Source: Gnetum montanum
Lineage: Eukaryota; Streptophyta; Gnetopsida; Gnetales; Gnetaceae
DNA length: 64,000 bases
Direction: 5' to 3'
NCBI GenBank assembly: GCA_015680685.1
Contig: MNCI01017481.1
Span: 200,242 to 264,241, forward strand
This document shows positions 12,650-22,016 of this stretch, one piece after another (positions within the stretch are counted from its first letter, which is position 1; the number at the start of each line of letters is the position of its first letter). The position numbers were made by a program, and so were the translations under genes. Below the pieces are notes generated by a model that was not told the origin of the DNA, ran no database searches, and was given only the letters and a program-made list of their open reading frames with translations.

Positions 12650-12740
12650 CTACACACACGAAAAGAATAGGCATTAAACATTAGACAACAAAAAAGGGGT
12701 GTGAAACTCGAACGCTGCAGAAGGCTTGAAAAATTTGTAC

Positions 12741-12935
12741 CTATCTCAGGGTGGGCTTCTAGAATATGTTTGACCACCTCATCGATGATACCGGTCACAA
12801 AATCCATTTTACTTGGCATCTCTATCCAAGAAAATGGTCTATGAGTATGAGGTGGACTAGCCTCAGGGGGCATTTCAGAGGGAACCACCATCATGGGCAC
12901 TTCCAACCGCATTGTAGGAATTATCCTACCTTCAT
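12741..12935 (-). pseudogene. Exon F of the antisense gene
   Basis: Sixty-five codons have no stop before donor GATAG|GTACAA. A Pro/Met-rich stretch is followed by KMDFVTGIIDEVVKHILEAH, a likely helix. I recognise no domain. Confidence 0.55.
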
Positions 12936-13009
12936 CTAAAAACATTAAAGTAAAACACCATAGAAACAATGATTCGCCAAGCAACACAATAAAACAAAAG
13001 GAAACACAC

Positions 13010-13261
13010 CGTCTCCTCTGACCCCTTCCGGGTTTGGGGGGTCACCAAGGTCCAATCTTCCCTTAAGGAAGCTACTGAACATTTCATCAACACCACCCTG
13101 ATCATCGACCAGTTCTATCTCCGTGGTGTCTTCTCCCAGCTCTTCCATCCCTTCCGCCTAATCTTTGTCCACCTCTTCTTCCTCAATTATTAAGTCTGTC
13201 ATAGCTTCCTCCTCCTTGATGATGGTATCTAACTCCTATCTCCTCACTTCGTGAGTCAAGT
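13010..13261 (-). pseudogene. Exon E: acidic linker
   Basis: Acceptor CTTCAG|AC; donor GACG|GTGTGT. The peptide is very acidic (DLIIEEEEVDKD, MEELGEDTTEIELVDD) with two TAG stops. The phase matches both neighbours. Confidence 0.55.
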
Positions 13262-13351
13262 CTGAAGGCATTAGTTGCATGTAAGCAGTCAAAATGAAAA
13301 TTATGAGTAAGATGAAAAGGATAATGTAATAAGTGTGCCAAACTTACTTAC

Positions 13352-14398
13352 CTCAAATAGGCATTTTGAATCGTATTCGCTTCATGTTTGGCTCTTTCAC
13401 GTTTGAGGCCACCTCTGTTGAGCATTCATGCTTTAGGAGCTTCGACTTGGCTTTTCCAATGGTCTCCTTGATGACACGTTCAGCTCTCTTTGCAGTATAG
13501 GGCACATCATCTAGTTCCAACCCCACAATATCACATGTATGGATTGAAGTACTAGATGACCCTCTTGTCGTGATGGACACAGATTCATTAATCCCCTCAG
13601 GTGCATCTTGGGACTCAGCTGTCTCGAACAAATGATTAATCCACGGGCGAGACAACTGAGTACGATCCCGTAGGACATATTTATTGTCCACGTGAACCAC
13701 TAGAAACTCGGCCAAGAAATGAAGATAGCCAGCGAAGAATGCAAATGTAAAATGGGACTGCGTCTCAATGTTTGAATGCAATTGCACTATCTCCTTATGA
13801 AGGCCTGACAATAAAAATTGAGCCCAATTATAATGCATCCCAGTTTCTAAAATGGTTTGCATGATGCACACAGCTTTCACCCTAAGACTCCTAACCTAGG
13901 ACAGGGATTTAGGAAACACCCATGCCTGAAATAGAGGATACAATTCATTAACTTCCTCAACATTTGACGTCCCCTGCATAGGGAATCCCTTGGAGCCCTT
14001 GACAATGCCCAACCAGTCCTCTAGCTCACGCACCATATGAAGCTCTTTCTGTGCCCTGTCCAAAACCACATTTACGCCATCTACTGGTACACCAAACAGG
14101 TCTGAAAAGAAATCGACTGACAGATGGAAAACTATTTTGACACCCTTAATATGGGTGTTGTAGTAGGAGACGGACTTGTCAAATGAGTCCACAATGCCGA
14201 TCATTTCTGCTATGGACACATCAGGGCTCGGGGTTGTAAATAACTCCATAAGGCCGACATCACCTAAGCAACGGACAATAGACGACGGGGCATTGGTGCA
14301 TAACCATTTCTATGCCTTGCTGATCTCCCCAAACTTCATTGACAAGGTACTCTTAGTTCGTCCTGTCATAACAGGGTCTCCGCCAGGAGGGACATCAA
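13352..14398 (-). pseudogene. Exon D: plant transposon-protein-like domain
   Basis: This 1047 bp exon has acceptor TTATAG|TTG and donor GAG|GTAAGT. The peptide has an N-part with VSYYNTHIKGVKIVFHLSVD and FFSDLFGVP, then a long helical part. This pattern (short beta segment, a V-x-F-S-like motif, a small-residue-G-hydrophobic-P motif) resembles the putative plant transposon protein domains found in plant retroelement extra ORFs; the assignment is inference. Stops are TAG at 14310, TAG at 13896 and TGA at 13354. The E5 gene at 56620-57200 has the same organisation. Confidence 0.55.
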
Positions 14399-14487
14399 CT
14401 ATAAACACAATTTGAAACCATCACATCAGTATGACCACCAATAGTCGGACAAACACACTAAGGCATCTAGAAAACAATGTCACTTAC

Positions 14488-14758
14488 CTTCAATTGTGGA
14501 CATTAAGGTACTAGAACCCAAGTTAGCAACACGAGGGAAAACTGGTCCATTGCGCGACCAATCTTCATGCAGCCACCCATGAGCTATGCACTGTGCAAAC
14601 GCCTTGGAAAAAATTTTATGGAAATGAACAATGTCACCCTTCGTTTGAGCTAATATAGCTTCGCGAAGTGTGGGACCCGCCATAAAGGTCTCTAGAGCAA
14701 TATGAGCCAGGGCAAGCCCATCATCATTGACACATGTCCCATCTTGGTTAACTTGGGG
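14488..14758 (-). pseudogene. Exon C of the antisense gene
   Basis: Ninety codons without a stop run from acceptor TGCAAG|CCCC to donor GAAG|GTAAGT. The peptide includes ALAHIALETFMAGPTLREA and HGWLHEDWSRNGPVFPR. I do not recognise it. Confidence 0.6.
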
Positions 14759-14843
14759 CTTGCAAAAGAACGGTCGTCACAACAAGAGCAAACACTAAAC
14801 GACAAAAACAGAAACAACAAACTAAACAATCTTACCTCTCTAC

Positions 14844-15285
14844 CTGGTACACCGTGCCAGGAGGGTTCTGAAATAACGTGTGCGCACGCAGAGCCAGAAA
14901 CAAGGTGTTATTGAGATAATCAGGCCCTCGTGGCAATAGGTCCCACACACGCGCTAACGGGCAAGTAGATATGGGCCCACCAGAGGGACCGTCCTTGATC
15001 ACAAGCGGCCCCTCGTCAATGTCCACCATGAAGACCATGACACCATCCAAAGATCTTGGCAACATGGCTTCAAGCACGCTCCGCACCACTTGTTTGCTCA
15101 GGTGTGACCAGAACACCACCTTAAATTTGTCTAGGATGAACACAAGGAATTCACAAGCCCCTTCCCTGAACCATACGCCATTGTTGTCAATAGTCAAATC
15201 AGGGGTAGGTTCATCGGTCTCAAGTGGCCCAAACCATGCCAGTACTCCGACCAGCTCAACTACCAAGAGGAAAGGCTCAGTGTCC
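14844..15285 (-). pseudogene. Exon B: FCP1/NLI-like phosphatase domain, catalytically dead
   Basis: Acceptor TTGCAG|GG; donor CCAG|GTAGAG. The translation follows the FCP1/NLI-interacting-factor phosphatase layout. FLLVVELVGVLAWF stands at the place of the LVLDLNGLL-type first motif. CEFLVFILDKFKVVFWSH stands at the place of the F-x-K-F-E-V-x-I-W-S block. VWDLLPRGPDYLNNTLFL, then LALRAH in place of DDSP, is followed by QNPPGT. In the family the first-motif Asp is the nucleophile and DDSP carries acidic catalytic residues; both are absent here. I infer a captured host phosphatase-like domain kept for binding, or simply decayed. The domain name rests on pattern reading only. Confidence 0.6.
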
Positions 15286-15394
15286 CTGCAAGTAACCAGA
15301 ATGCCACGATAAATCAACTATATATGAAAATGAGATGGAAAAACAAAATTTATGTTGAAGGCCAATACTTCGAAAAATTAAAAAATCATTTACA

Positions 15395-16015
15395 CTGTGA
15401 AAATACTTGGTGTATATGCTGCCTGAAAAATTAAAAACCGTTTACGCTGCACGTATACGCTGTGAAAACACTCGGCGTATACGCTACCTGAAAAGAAAAA
15501 ACCATTTACGCTCAGTGTATACGCTGTGAAAACACTCGGCATTTATGCTGCCTGAAAAGAAAAAATTGTTTACACTTAGCGTATACGCTGTGAAAATAGT
15601 CTACCCTATACGCTGTAAAAATTGTTTACACTCAGCATATACGCTGTGAAAACCATCTACGCTATACGCCATGAAAATAGTCAGCGTATATGCTATGAAA
15701 ACAATCTACGCTATACGCCGTGAAAACAGTCAATGTATACGCTATGAAAACAATCTATGCTATACGCCGTGAAAATAATCAGTGTACACGCTGTGAAAAT
15801 TGTCTACACTCAGCGTACAGACCTTGTATGCTGTGGAAATCATCTATGCTGTAAATTGCAGAAACCTTCTATGCTCAACGTATAGACCCTATACGCTGTA
15901 CAGACCCTCTATGCTATGGACCTACGCTCAGCGTACAGGCCCTTTACGCTAGCAAAACTGTCTACACTGCCGACACTGTCTACGCCAGATAACAAGTACA
16001 GATGAAAAATAATTA
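15395..16015. repeat. TACGCTG-type array in antisense intron 1
   Basis: Variable units of roughly 35-65 bp carry TATACGCTGTGAAAA and TTTACGCTCAGCGTATAC-like segments. The array falls wholly inside the 753 bp intron between exons A and B, unlike the other introns of under 100 bp. Confidence 0.85.
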
Positions 16016-16038
16016 ATAGAGGCAGGATTAGAGCCTAC

Positions 16039-16159
16039 CTGTGTGACAATCTAGGCCACAATGGAACCCTTGGTCTAGGCAAACACTACCACATTCCTCC
16101 GCGAAAGTCAAGTCAGGCCCCTTCCTCCCCTGGCCTTCTACCTCCTTGCCCTTGCCCAT
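16039..16159 (-). pseudogene. Exon A of the E2 antisense gene
   Basis: ATG at 16159 begins MGKGKEVEGQGRK, and the donor is ACAG|GTAGGC at 16039. The second half matches E1 exon A only in the neighbouring frame (CLPRPRVPLW against CLPQARILTW), showing a one-base shift and one CAG-to-TAG change here. Confidence 0.6.
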
Positions 16160-16189
16160 TTCGGCATCCTGCACATTGAAACTGATGGG

Positions 16190-16530
16190 TTTACGCTAGG
16201 GTCTGAGTCTGCACGCCGAGCTGAGTCCTCTACGCTGGGGTTTGAAGCCTCTACGCTCACGCTTATGCTGAGTTTGAGCCTCTACGCTCACGCTTACGCT
16301 GAGTTTGAGCCTTTACGCTCACGCTTACGCTGAGTTTGAAGCCTCTACGCTCACGCTTACACTGAGTTTGAGCCTCTATGCTCACGCTTACACTGAACTT
16401 CGAGCCTCTACGCTCTACGTTTACGCTAGGGTTTGAGCTTCTACACTTACGTTGGGGTTTGAGCTTCTATGCTTACGCTAAGGTTTACGCTTATGCTTAC
16501 GCTGAGGTTTATGCTCATGCTCTGGTTTAC
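16190..16530. repeat. 31 bp tandem array upstream of antisense start
   Basis: About eight copies of a 31 bp unit read GAGTTTGAGCCTCTACGCTC, ACGCTTACGCT and variants (successive starts 16270 and 16301). They lie between the predicted antisense TATA box and the first ATG, so would be in its 5' UTR. Confidence 0.85.
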
Positions 16531-16569
16531 TTCAAGTTCATGGTGCCTCTGACAACTGACAGCGCAATG

Positions 16570-16579
16570 CTATATATAG
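16570..16579 (-). promoter_or_regulatory. Predicted TATA box of the antisense gene
   Basis: CTATATATAG reads the same on both strands and lies about 410 bp before the exon A ATG on the minus strand. It is the only clear TATA-like box on that side. Another AT stretch at 16676-16690 is plain TA repeat. Confidence 0.45.
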
Positions 16580-16809
16580 CACCGCACCGACCCCACTGCT
16601 GCCACCGTCGCCTTTGATTTCAATGAATATTTTATTAATTTTATTTAAAAATTGTTCAAAATTCAAAATACAAAATATATATATATATATAATAAAATGA
16701 ACACTACCACATGCTAATTCCCTCATAAACCAACTTCGAATGCCCACACTAAACATTTTGATGCAAACTCTCTAAAGCAAATCATACGACAACTAGGCAT
16801 CGTCAAATC

Positions 16810-17000
16810 ACACACTCTGGCCCAGTAAGGCCTTAAACTGCCACATACAACCCACACACAACCCGGTAAGGCCTTAAACTACCACATACAACCCACACGC
16901 GGCCCGATAAGTCCTTAAACTACCACGTTCGGCCCAAAAAGGCCTTAAACTGCCACATACGGCTCGGTAAGGCCTTAAAATGCCATGTGTGTCAGTGCGA
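16810..17000 (+). repeat. GGCCTTAAACT array, right side of antisense gene
   Basis: Five or so copies read CGGTAAGGCCTTAAACTGCCACATAC with changes. The core is as in 11165-11300 and 783-866. Confidence 0.85.
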
Positions 17001-17046
17001 CGATAAACCACCATCGTATATGTACACATGATTTACGTTGCCAAAG

Positions 17047-20000
17047 AACATGAAACAACACCTATTAGCTCATTCTGCCCTCTGTTTATTGGCAGGAGCA
17101 AGCCCGATGGATTGTCAGTGTTTATCCACACCCTTGACCATCGATGGACCATACGGAAAGATCACAAGAGAAATCGACATAAATTCCATCAGCTTAGGTA
17201 CATCAATGGACGACACAATCATAGACTCAACACAGCAAATGCTAGATAGCTACAAAGGTATGACAAGATCTCTCGACATAGAAGCCGATAGCATCATTGA
17301 AGACCCGTTAACTGAAACCCCCATCGCTATGCCTGATGGTGAAATTAAAATATTAAAATTAAGTACACTATTGCAACCTCAACTGGCTAAAGACATAGAA
17401 GATGTGCTTCGAGACAACATAAAAGCATTCGCTTGGTCTTACACTGACATGCCCAGGTTAGATCCTCGAATTGTCCAGCACAATATTATCCTTGATCCAA
17501 AATTGAGGCCAGTAAAATAAAAGGCACGAAAGGTTAAACCTGAGGTAGCATTGGTCGTTCACAATGAGATCACCAAAATTTATCAGGAAGGTTTCATTCG
17601 GGCTTTTGATTACGCCGATTGGGTATCCAACATGGTCATTGTCCCAAAGAAGAACGGAAGCATTCGCTTATGCATTGACTTCCAGGATCTCAACGTTGCA
17701 ACCATAAAAGATGATTTTTCCCTACCCAGCATCGATCAACTTGTTGACTCAACCACTGGGCATGCCTTGTTATCTTTTATGGATGGTTTCTTAGGATATA
17801 ACTAGATATGCATTAACCCAGAGCATCAGCTCCGGACAACCTTTATGACACCGTGGGGGAACTTTTGTTATACAATGATGCCCTTCAATCTCAAAAACGC
17901 TGGGGCCACATATCAAAGGGCAATGACATTTATTTTTAGCGATTACATGCTGCACTCACTCAATGACTATGTGGATGATATCATGGTTAAATCAAAAACA
18001 TCAGAACAACACGTACAAGATCTTGACCTAGTACTAAAGCGCTATTTAAAATATGAGCTGAGACTTAACCCAAAGAAATGTGTCTTCAGAGTCAAAACAG
18101 GAAAAATGCTTGGATTCATAGCCTCGAAAGTAGGGATACGAGTAGACCCCAATAAAGTTAAGGCCATAACAAACTTAAAACCACATAGCAACCTTACCGA
18201 ACTCCAAGGTCTACAAGGTAGATTACAATTCATCAGGCGTTTCATAGAAAAACTAACAGACAAGTTGAAACCTATGAACCACTTGCTACGTAAGAACATC
18301 CATTTTGAATGGACTCCATAGTGCCTGGAAGCATTTGACAATATTAAAATAGCACTTGTTCAACTACCTACGATTTATCCACCTCAAAATGATAAACCAT
18401 TTTACATCTACCTTGCCACTTCAGACTCGTCAATCACATCCATGGTTTGCCAAAAACAAGATGATGGAATCAAAGTCCTTGTCTACTACTTAAGCCATGC
18501 ATTAGTAGCCCATGAGAAGAAGTATAANGATAGCTGAGTTTGACCTACACTACATAGTGCAATCATCAGTTAATGGTCAAGCCATAGCGAATCAAATGAC
18601 TACGTCACCAACGCATGATCAAGCAATGATAGAGCCAGAGTTCCTTGATGAAAATGTGAGTGCAATAGACATAGTACCTGATGACTACGATGCCATTTTG
18701 AACTTTGATGGAGCATCCACCTCTCGAGGGGGAAGTGCTACTGCCATCATCACTTATCCCTCTAGGGAGATCCGATCCTTTGCTTATCGTTTCGACTCTC
18801 ACTATACCAACAACATAGCAGAATACGAAGGTCTCCTTAGAGGTCTCATGGCAGCACAAGCTTCAAACATCACATGACTAGTGGTCAGGGGAGACTCACA
18901 ACTGGTTTTGAACCAAATCAAAGATATTTATACATGCAAAGCGCAACATTTACAACCATAATGTGACTTAGCCAAACACTTAATAAGGCAATTCAAAAAC
19001 ATGGACGTACAACATGTCTCCAGAAACAACAATACCATTGCAGATGCACTGGCCACGCTAGCACTAAACATATCGCCTGACATGTTCCATATGTTGTCAA
19101 GCTCCATAATCAGTTGTGCTAAACCTGTAACCGATACTCTCAATACATTACCAATTGCATCCGTTAGTAAAACACACATGGTAGAATGGTATGACGACAT
19201 AAAAGAGTACCTTCTATATGGTGAAACACCGTGAAATCTAACAAATGCACAAAAAGACACGGTACGAAAATGTTCTCGACAATATACACTGGTAGGGGAC
19301 ACATTGTGTCGTTGATCCTACAAAGGCATACTACTAACTTGCGTTAGTAGTGCTGATGCCCAAACCATCGTCGAGCAAGTACATGATGGACTATGTAGAG
19401 GACACATAGCACCTAAACCAATGGCAACAAAAATAAGATGCCTAGGATATTATTGGCCACATATGGAGTATGACTATCTCCCCAAGGCTAAAACATGTAG
19501 TACCTTTCAAAGACATAGTAATATGATCCATGTCTCACCAAATGATTTTCATATAGCGCAAATCACATGGCCCTTTCAAAAGTGGGGGTTGGCCCTTATC
19601 GGACCAATAACACCCTCATCTTCCGCAGGGCATAGCTTCATCATAACCGTGATAGAGTATTTCACGAAGTGGGTAGAAGCTATTCCCCTTCAAAAAACCA
19701 CATCTAAACATGTATGAAACTTCATTCTTGAAAACATTGTGACCCGTTTTGGCACCCCCATGACCATCATCACCGATAACGGGCCATAATTCAGCAGCAC
19801 CGAAACCAAAACTTTCTGTGAAAGTCTAGGGATCAAAAACTCATTTTCATCCCCTTACTACCCTTAGAGCAATGGGCAAGCTAAGGCCACAAATAAAACC
19901 ATCATTATAGTACTTAAAAAGATGCTCACCCAAAGCAAGAGAAGATGGCATGAGCAGCTGGTATACGCATTGTGGGCTTATCGTACTATGCATCGGACTT

Positions 20001-20425
20001 CAACAGGTAAAATGCCATATAGTCTTGTTTATGGTTCAGAAGTTGTTTTACCTTTGGAATTACAAGTACCGTCTTTAAGGATCACACTTTCTGGACTCCT
20101 CGAAAAAAGGCAAAACAATGACCTATGCATCATTGACTTGGACTCGGTGGAGGAGGAACGCATACGTGCACTCGATTAGATTAAATGGTACCAAAAATGA
20201 CAACGACAGCGCCATCAGCACGACGTTCATAAGAGCCCTATCAAAGAAGGTGACCTTGTACTTAAGGCCATTTGGGAACACCTAGATAAATTCTTAGTCA
20301 ACTGGGATGGGCCCTACTTGGTTACCAAAGCGTACGACAACAGAGCATTCAAGTTAGTTGACATGGAAGGGAATGAGCTTGCAAATCCGACCAATCACTT
20401 GTTCTTGAAACCGTTCCACATTTGA
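17047..20425 (+). pseudogene. pol: E2 pol: RT, RNase H, aRNH, integrase
   Basis: RT has NGSIRLCIDFQDLN and an intact YVDDIMV (about 17970). RNase H begins at about 18370 but is cut at a single N (18528); by comparison with E1 about 165 bp are missing. The archaeal-type RNase H (about 18690-19080) keeps FDGAS, NNIAEYEGLLRGL, VVRGDSQLV and TIADALATLAL, that is all four acidic residues. Integrase (about 19330-20425) has TDNGP, but the motif that should hold the catalytic Glu reads SNGQAKATNK, a Glu-to-Lys change. Stops at 17518, 17803, 18319, 18877, 18960, 19232, 19316, 19715, 19787 and 19866 are mainly C-to-T or G-to-A type. Translation may start at 17047 or, if the spacer is an intron, follow the acceptor at 17095. 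Confidence 0.93.
18528..18528. other. Single-N assembly gap hiding RNase H sequence
   Basis: Aligned to E1 (2395-2560), the sequence jumps from the HEKKY position to IAEFDLHY across one N. About 165 bp of conserved RNase H code is absent and the frame changes. Confidence 0.8.
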
Positions 20426-20440
20426 GTATAACCTCAAGTA

Positions 20441-20815
20441 TAGATTCGTCCTGGCATCACTATGGTAAACTGATACCACAGCTCATCCTGGCATCACGAA
20501 GGTAAACTGATACCATAGCTCGTCCTGGAATCACGATGGTAAACTGATACCACAGATTTGTCCTGGAATCACGACGGTAAATTGATACCATAGATTCGTC
20601 CTAGCATCATGATGGTAAACTGATACCACAGTTTGTCCTGGAATCACGATGGTAAACTGATACCACAGATTTGTCCTGGCATCACGATGGTAAACTGATA
20701 ACATAGTTCATCTTGGAATCACGACGGTAAACTGATACCACAGCTCGCCCTGGCATCATGACGATAAATTGATACCATAGCTCATCCTGGCATCATGACG
20801 GTAAACTGATACCAC
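20441..20815 (+). repeat. 37 bp tandem array in E2 3' UTR
   Basis: About ten copies of a 37 bp unit carry TCCTGGCATCACGA and GGTAAACTGATACCA; starts at 20449, 20486 and 20523 give the period. Tandem repeats in 3' UTRs of Tat/Ogre-type elements are a known source of satellites. Confidence 0.92.
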
Positions 20816-21252
20816 AAAATATTTGCAAATACAATAAAATAGCACCCATCTGGTACAACAGTAAACTGCCACAGTCACATTCACTAGAGTCCGCTAAGAC
20901 TATAAACTGGTTTGCCTCTTCACGGTCTGCCAAGACTAGAAACTGGCAATGTACCGACCACCATGATGCTAAACGGGAAATGTCCAATGAGTCATGACAT
21001 AAAACTAACCCATGATAGTCAACTATGACTATAAACTAGCAATTTTCTCTCTGGTATCTCGATCTGTGGCTACATCCCAACTTTATTAGAGCCAGTGCAT
21101 CGCTCGCCATTAGTTGATCCTACCAACATTGCTACGATTCATATACAATGCCTAAAATCTCATTTGGTGCCTTTGTTTCATCAATAGCTATTCAAGTCTA
21201 AGCTTTCTTACGCACTCACGGTTTTCTTGTCTTCTTGGAGTTGTGTTTGCAG

Positions 21253-21304
21253 GATGACACTCAGAGGTGTTCGTACAAGAATGCACTTCATCATAAGCAG
21301 CAAG
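21253..21304 (+). other. Conserved 52 bp exon-like block in E2 3' UTR
   Basis: Pyrimidine-rich sequence and TTTGCAG precede GATGACAC, and the block ends CAAG|GTGAG. E1 has the same layout and length at 24442-24493. It may be a small exon of a spliced sub-genomic RNA. Confidence 0.45.
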
Positions 21305-22003
21305 GTGAGACGTTGTTCACAACACATGTGGCAAGACTAAATCAAGCTATTCACTAGTACATCTCCTGTTACATGTCCCACCTATCCCTCAACATCTCCT
21401 ACTTGGTTACATCCTAAAGACACCCAGTATAGCCCAAAACATTGAACATACTATTGCATACTACACCACTCTTAGGCAATTGCAACCACAACATGGCATT
21501 TGAGCATGAGCCAAAAAAAATGTTCAGTTGCCTCAAAAGCAAATGCTCATGTCTAAAATAATCAAGAAACACCCCGTTGCATGGCTTTGGCTCTCCCCAA
21601 CAGGTTTCCCCTAAACACTAAACAAGGGCCCTGTTTCTCCAAAGAACGCAACACATCGTCACGTAGCTTTGGTTATGCCAACAAGATCTCTTGAACACCA
21701 AGCAAGAGTCTTGTACTGCCAAAGGACGTACATATCATGCTTTGATCCCGAGAAGATAAGCATGACCCACACACATACCTAGACATCCTCTTCATCATGC
21801 CATGAGCCCTTCATTGGTTACCAATCCCAATAGTTTCCATTTCCCTATCAAATACAAATTTCACTTCCCTAATCCTATGTACTAATGAACATGGTATGAT
21901 AATGTCTACCCAAGTGGTGCAGGATAATGTCTCTATCAAGTTGCTTGTGGTGTTTTGTACTTCTTTGTTGACGCTTCTCGGGTTGATTCCTCCAAGCGTC
22001 AAC

Positions 22004-22016
22004 AAAGAGGGGCCAA
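22004..22016 (+). promoter_or_regulatory. Polypurine tract of E2
   Basis: AAAGAGGGGCCAA lies directly before the 3' LTR. The same sequence precedes the E1 3' LTR. It primes plus-strand DNA synthesis. Confidence 0.85.

Larger units (their letters stand above)
11668..16159 (-). pseudogene. Antisense spliced gene inside E2, eight exons
   Basis: Read on the minus strand the exons are A 16159-16039, B 15285-14844, C 14758-14488, D 14398-13352, E 13261-13010, F 12935-12741, G 12649-11865 and H 11769-11668 (TAA). Introns after B are 74-95 bp and bounded by GT and AG; three donors are GTAAGT. Phases fit at every junction from B to H (0,1,1,1,1,0). A to B (phase 2) fits after one base shift in A, and the E1 copy fits directly. 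The product would be about 1070 residues: basic start, FCP1-like domain (B), unknown segment (C), plant transposon-protein-like domain (D), acidic linker (E), then F and G with a helical, charged region, and a Gly/Asp/Pro-rich tail (H). In-frame stops (at least 14310, 13896, 13354, two in E, five or more in G) make this copy a pseudogene. The function is unknown. Confidence 0.75.
11049..17037. other. Spacer between protease and RT in E2
   Basis: Six kilobases separate protease from RT with no sense coding. The spacer holds a GGCCTTAAACT array at each end (11165-11300, 16810-17000), the antisense spliced gene (16159 down to 11668) and two TACGCTG-type arrays (15395-16015, 16190-16530). Ogre elements are known to have an intron here. 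A fair sense-strand acceptor (TTATTGGCAG|GAGCAAG) lies at 17095, but I found no convincing donor near 11048. Confidence 0.7.
20426..22016 (+). other. E2 3' UTR
   Basis: Non-coding sequence after pol holds the 37 bp array (20441-20815), a conserved acceptor-like block (21253-21304) and the polypurine tract (22004-22016). I see no gene. Confidence 0.8.

Noticed and set aside
16676-16692. TATA box of the antisense gene at the TA run
   Set aside because: It is a simple TA microsatellite; the CTATATATAG box at 16570 is closer to the first exon and better shaped.
20441-20815. CRISPR-like direct repeats
   Set aside because: Units are contiguous tandem repeats without unique spacers, lie in a plant retroelement 3' UTR, and no cas genes are present.
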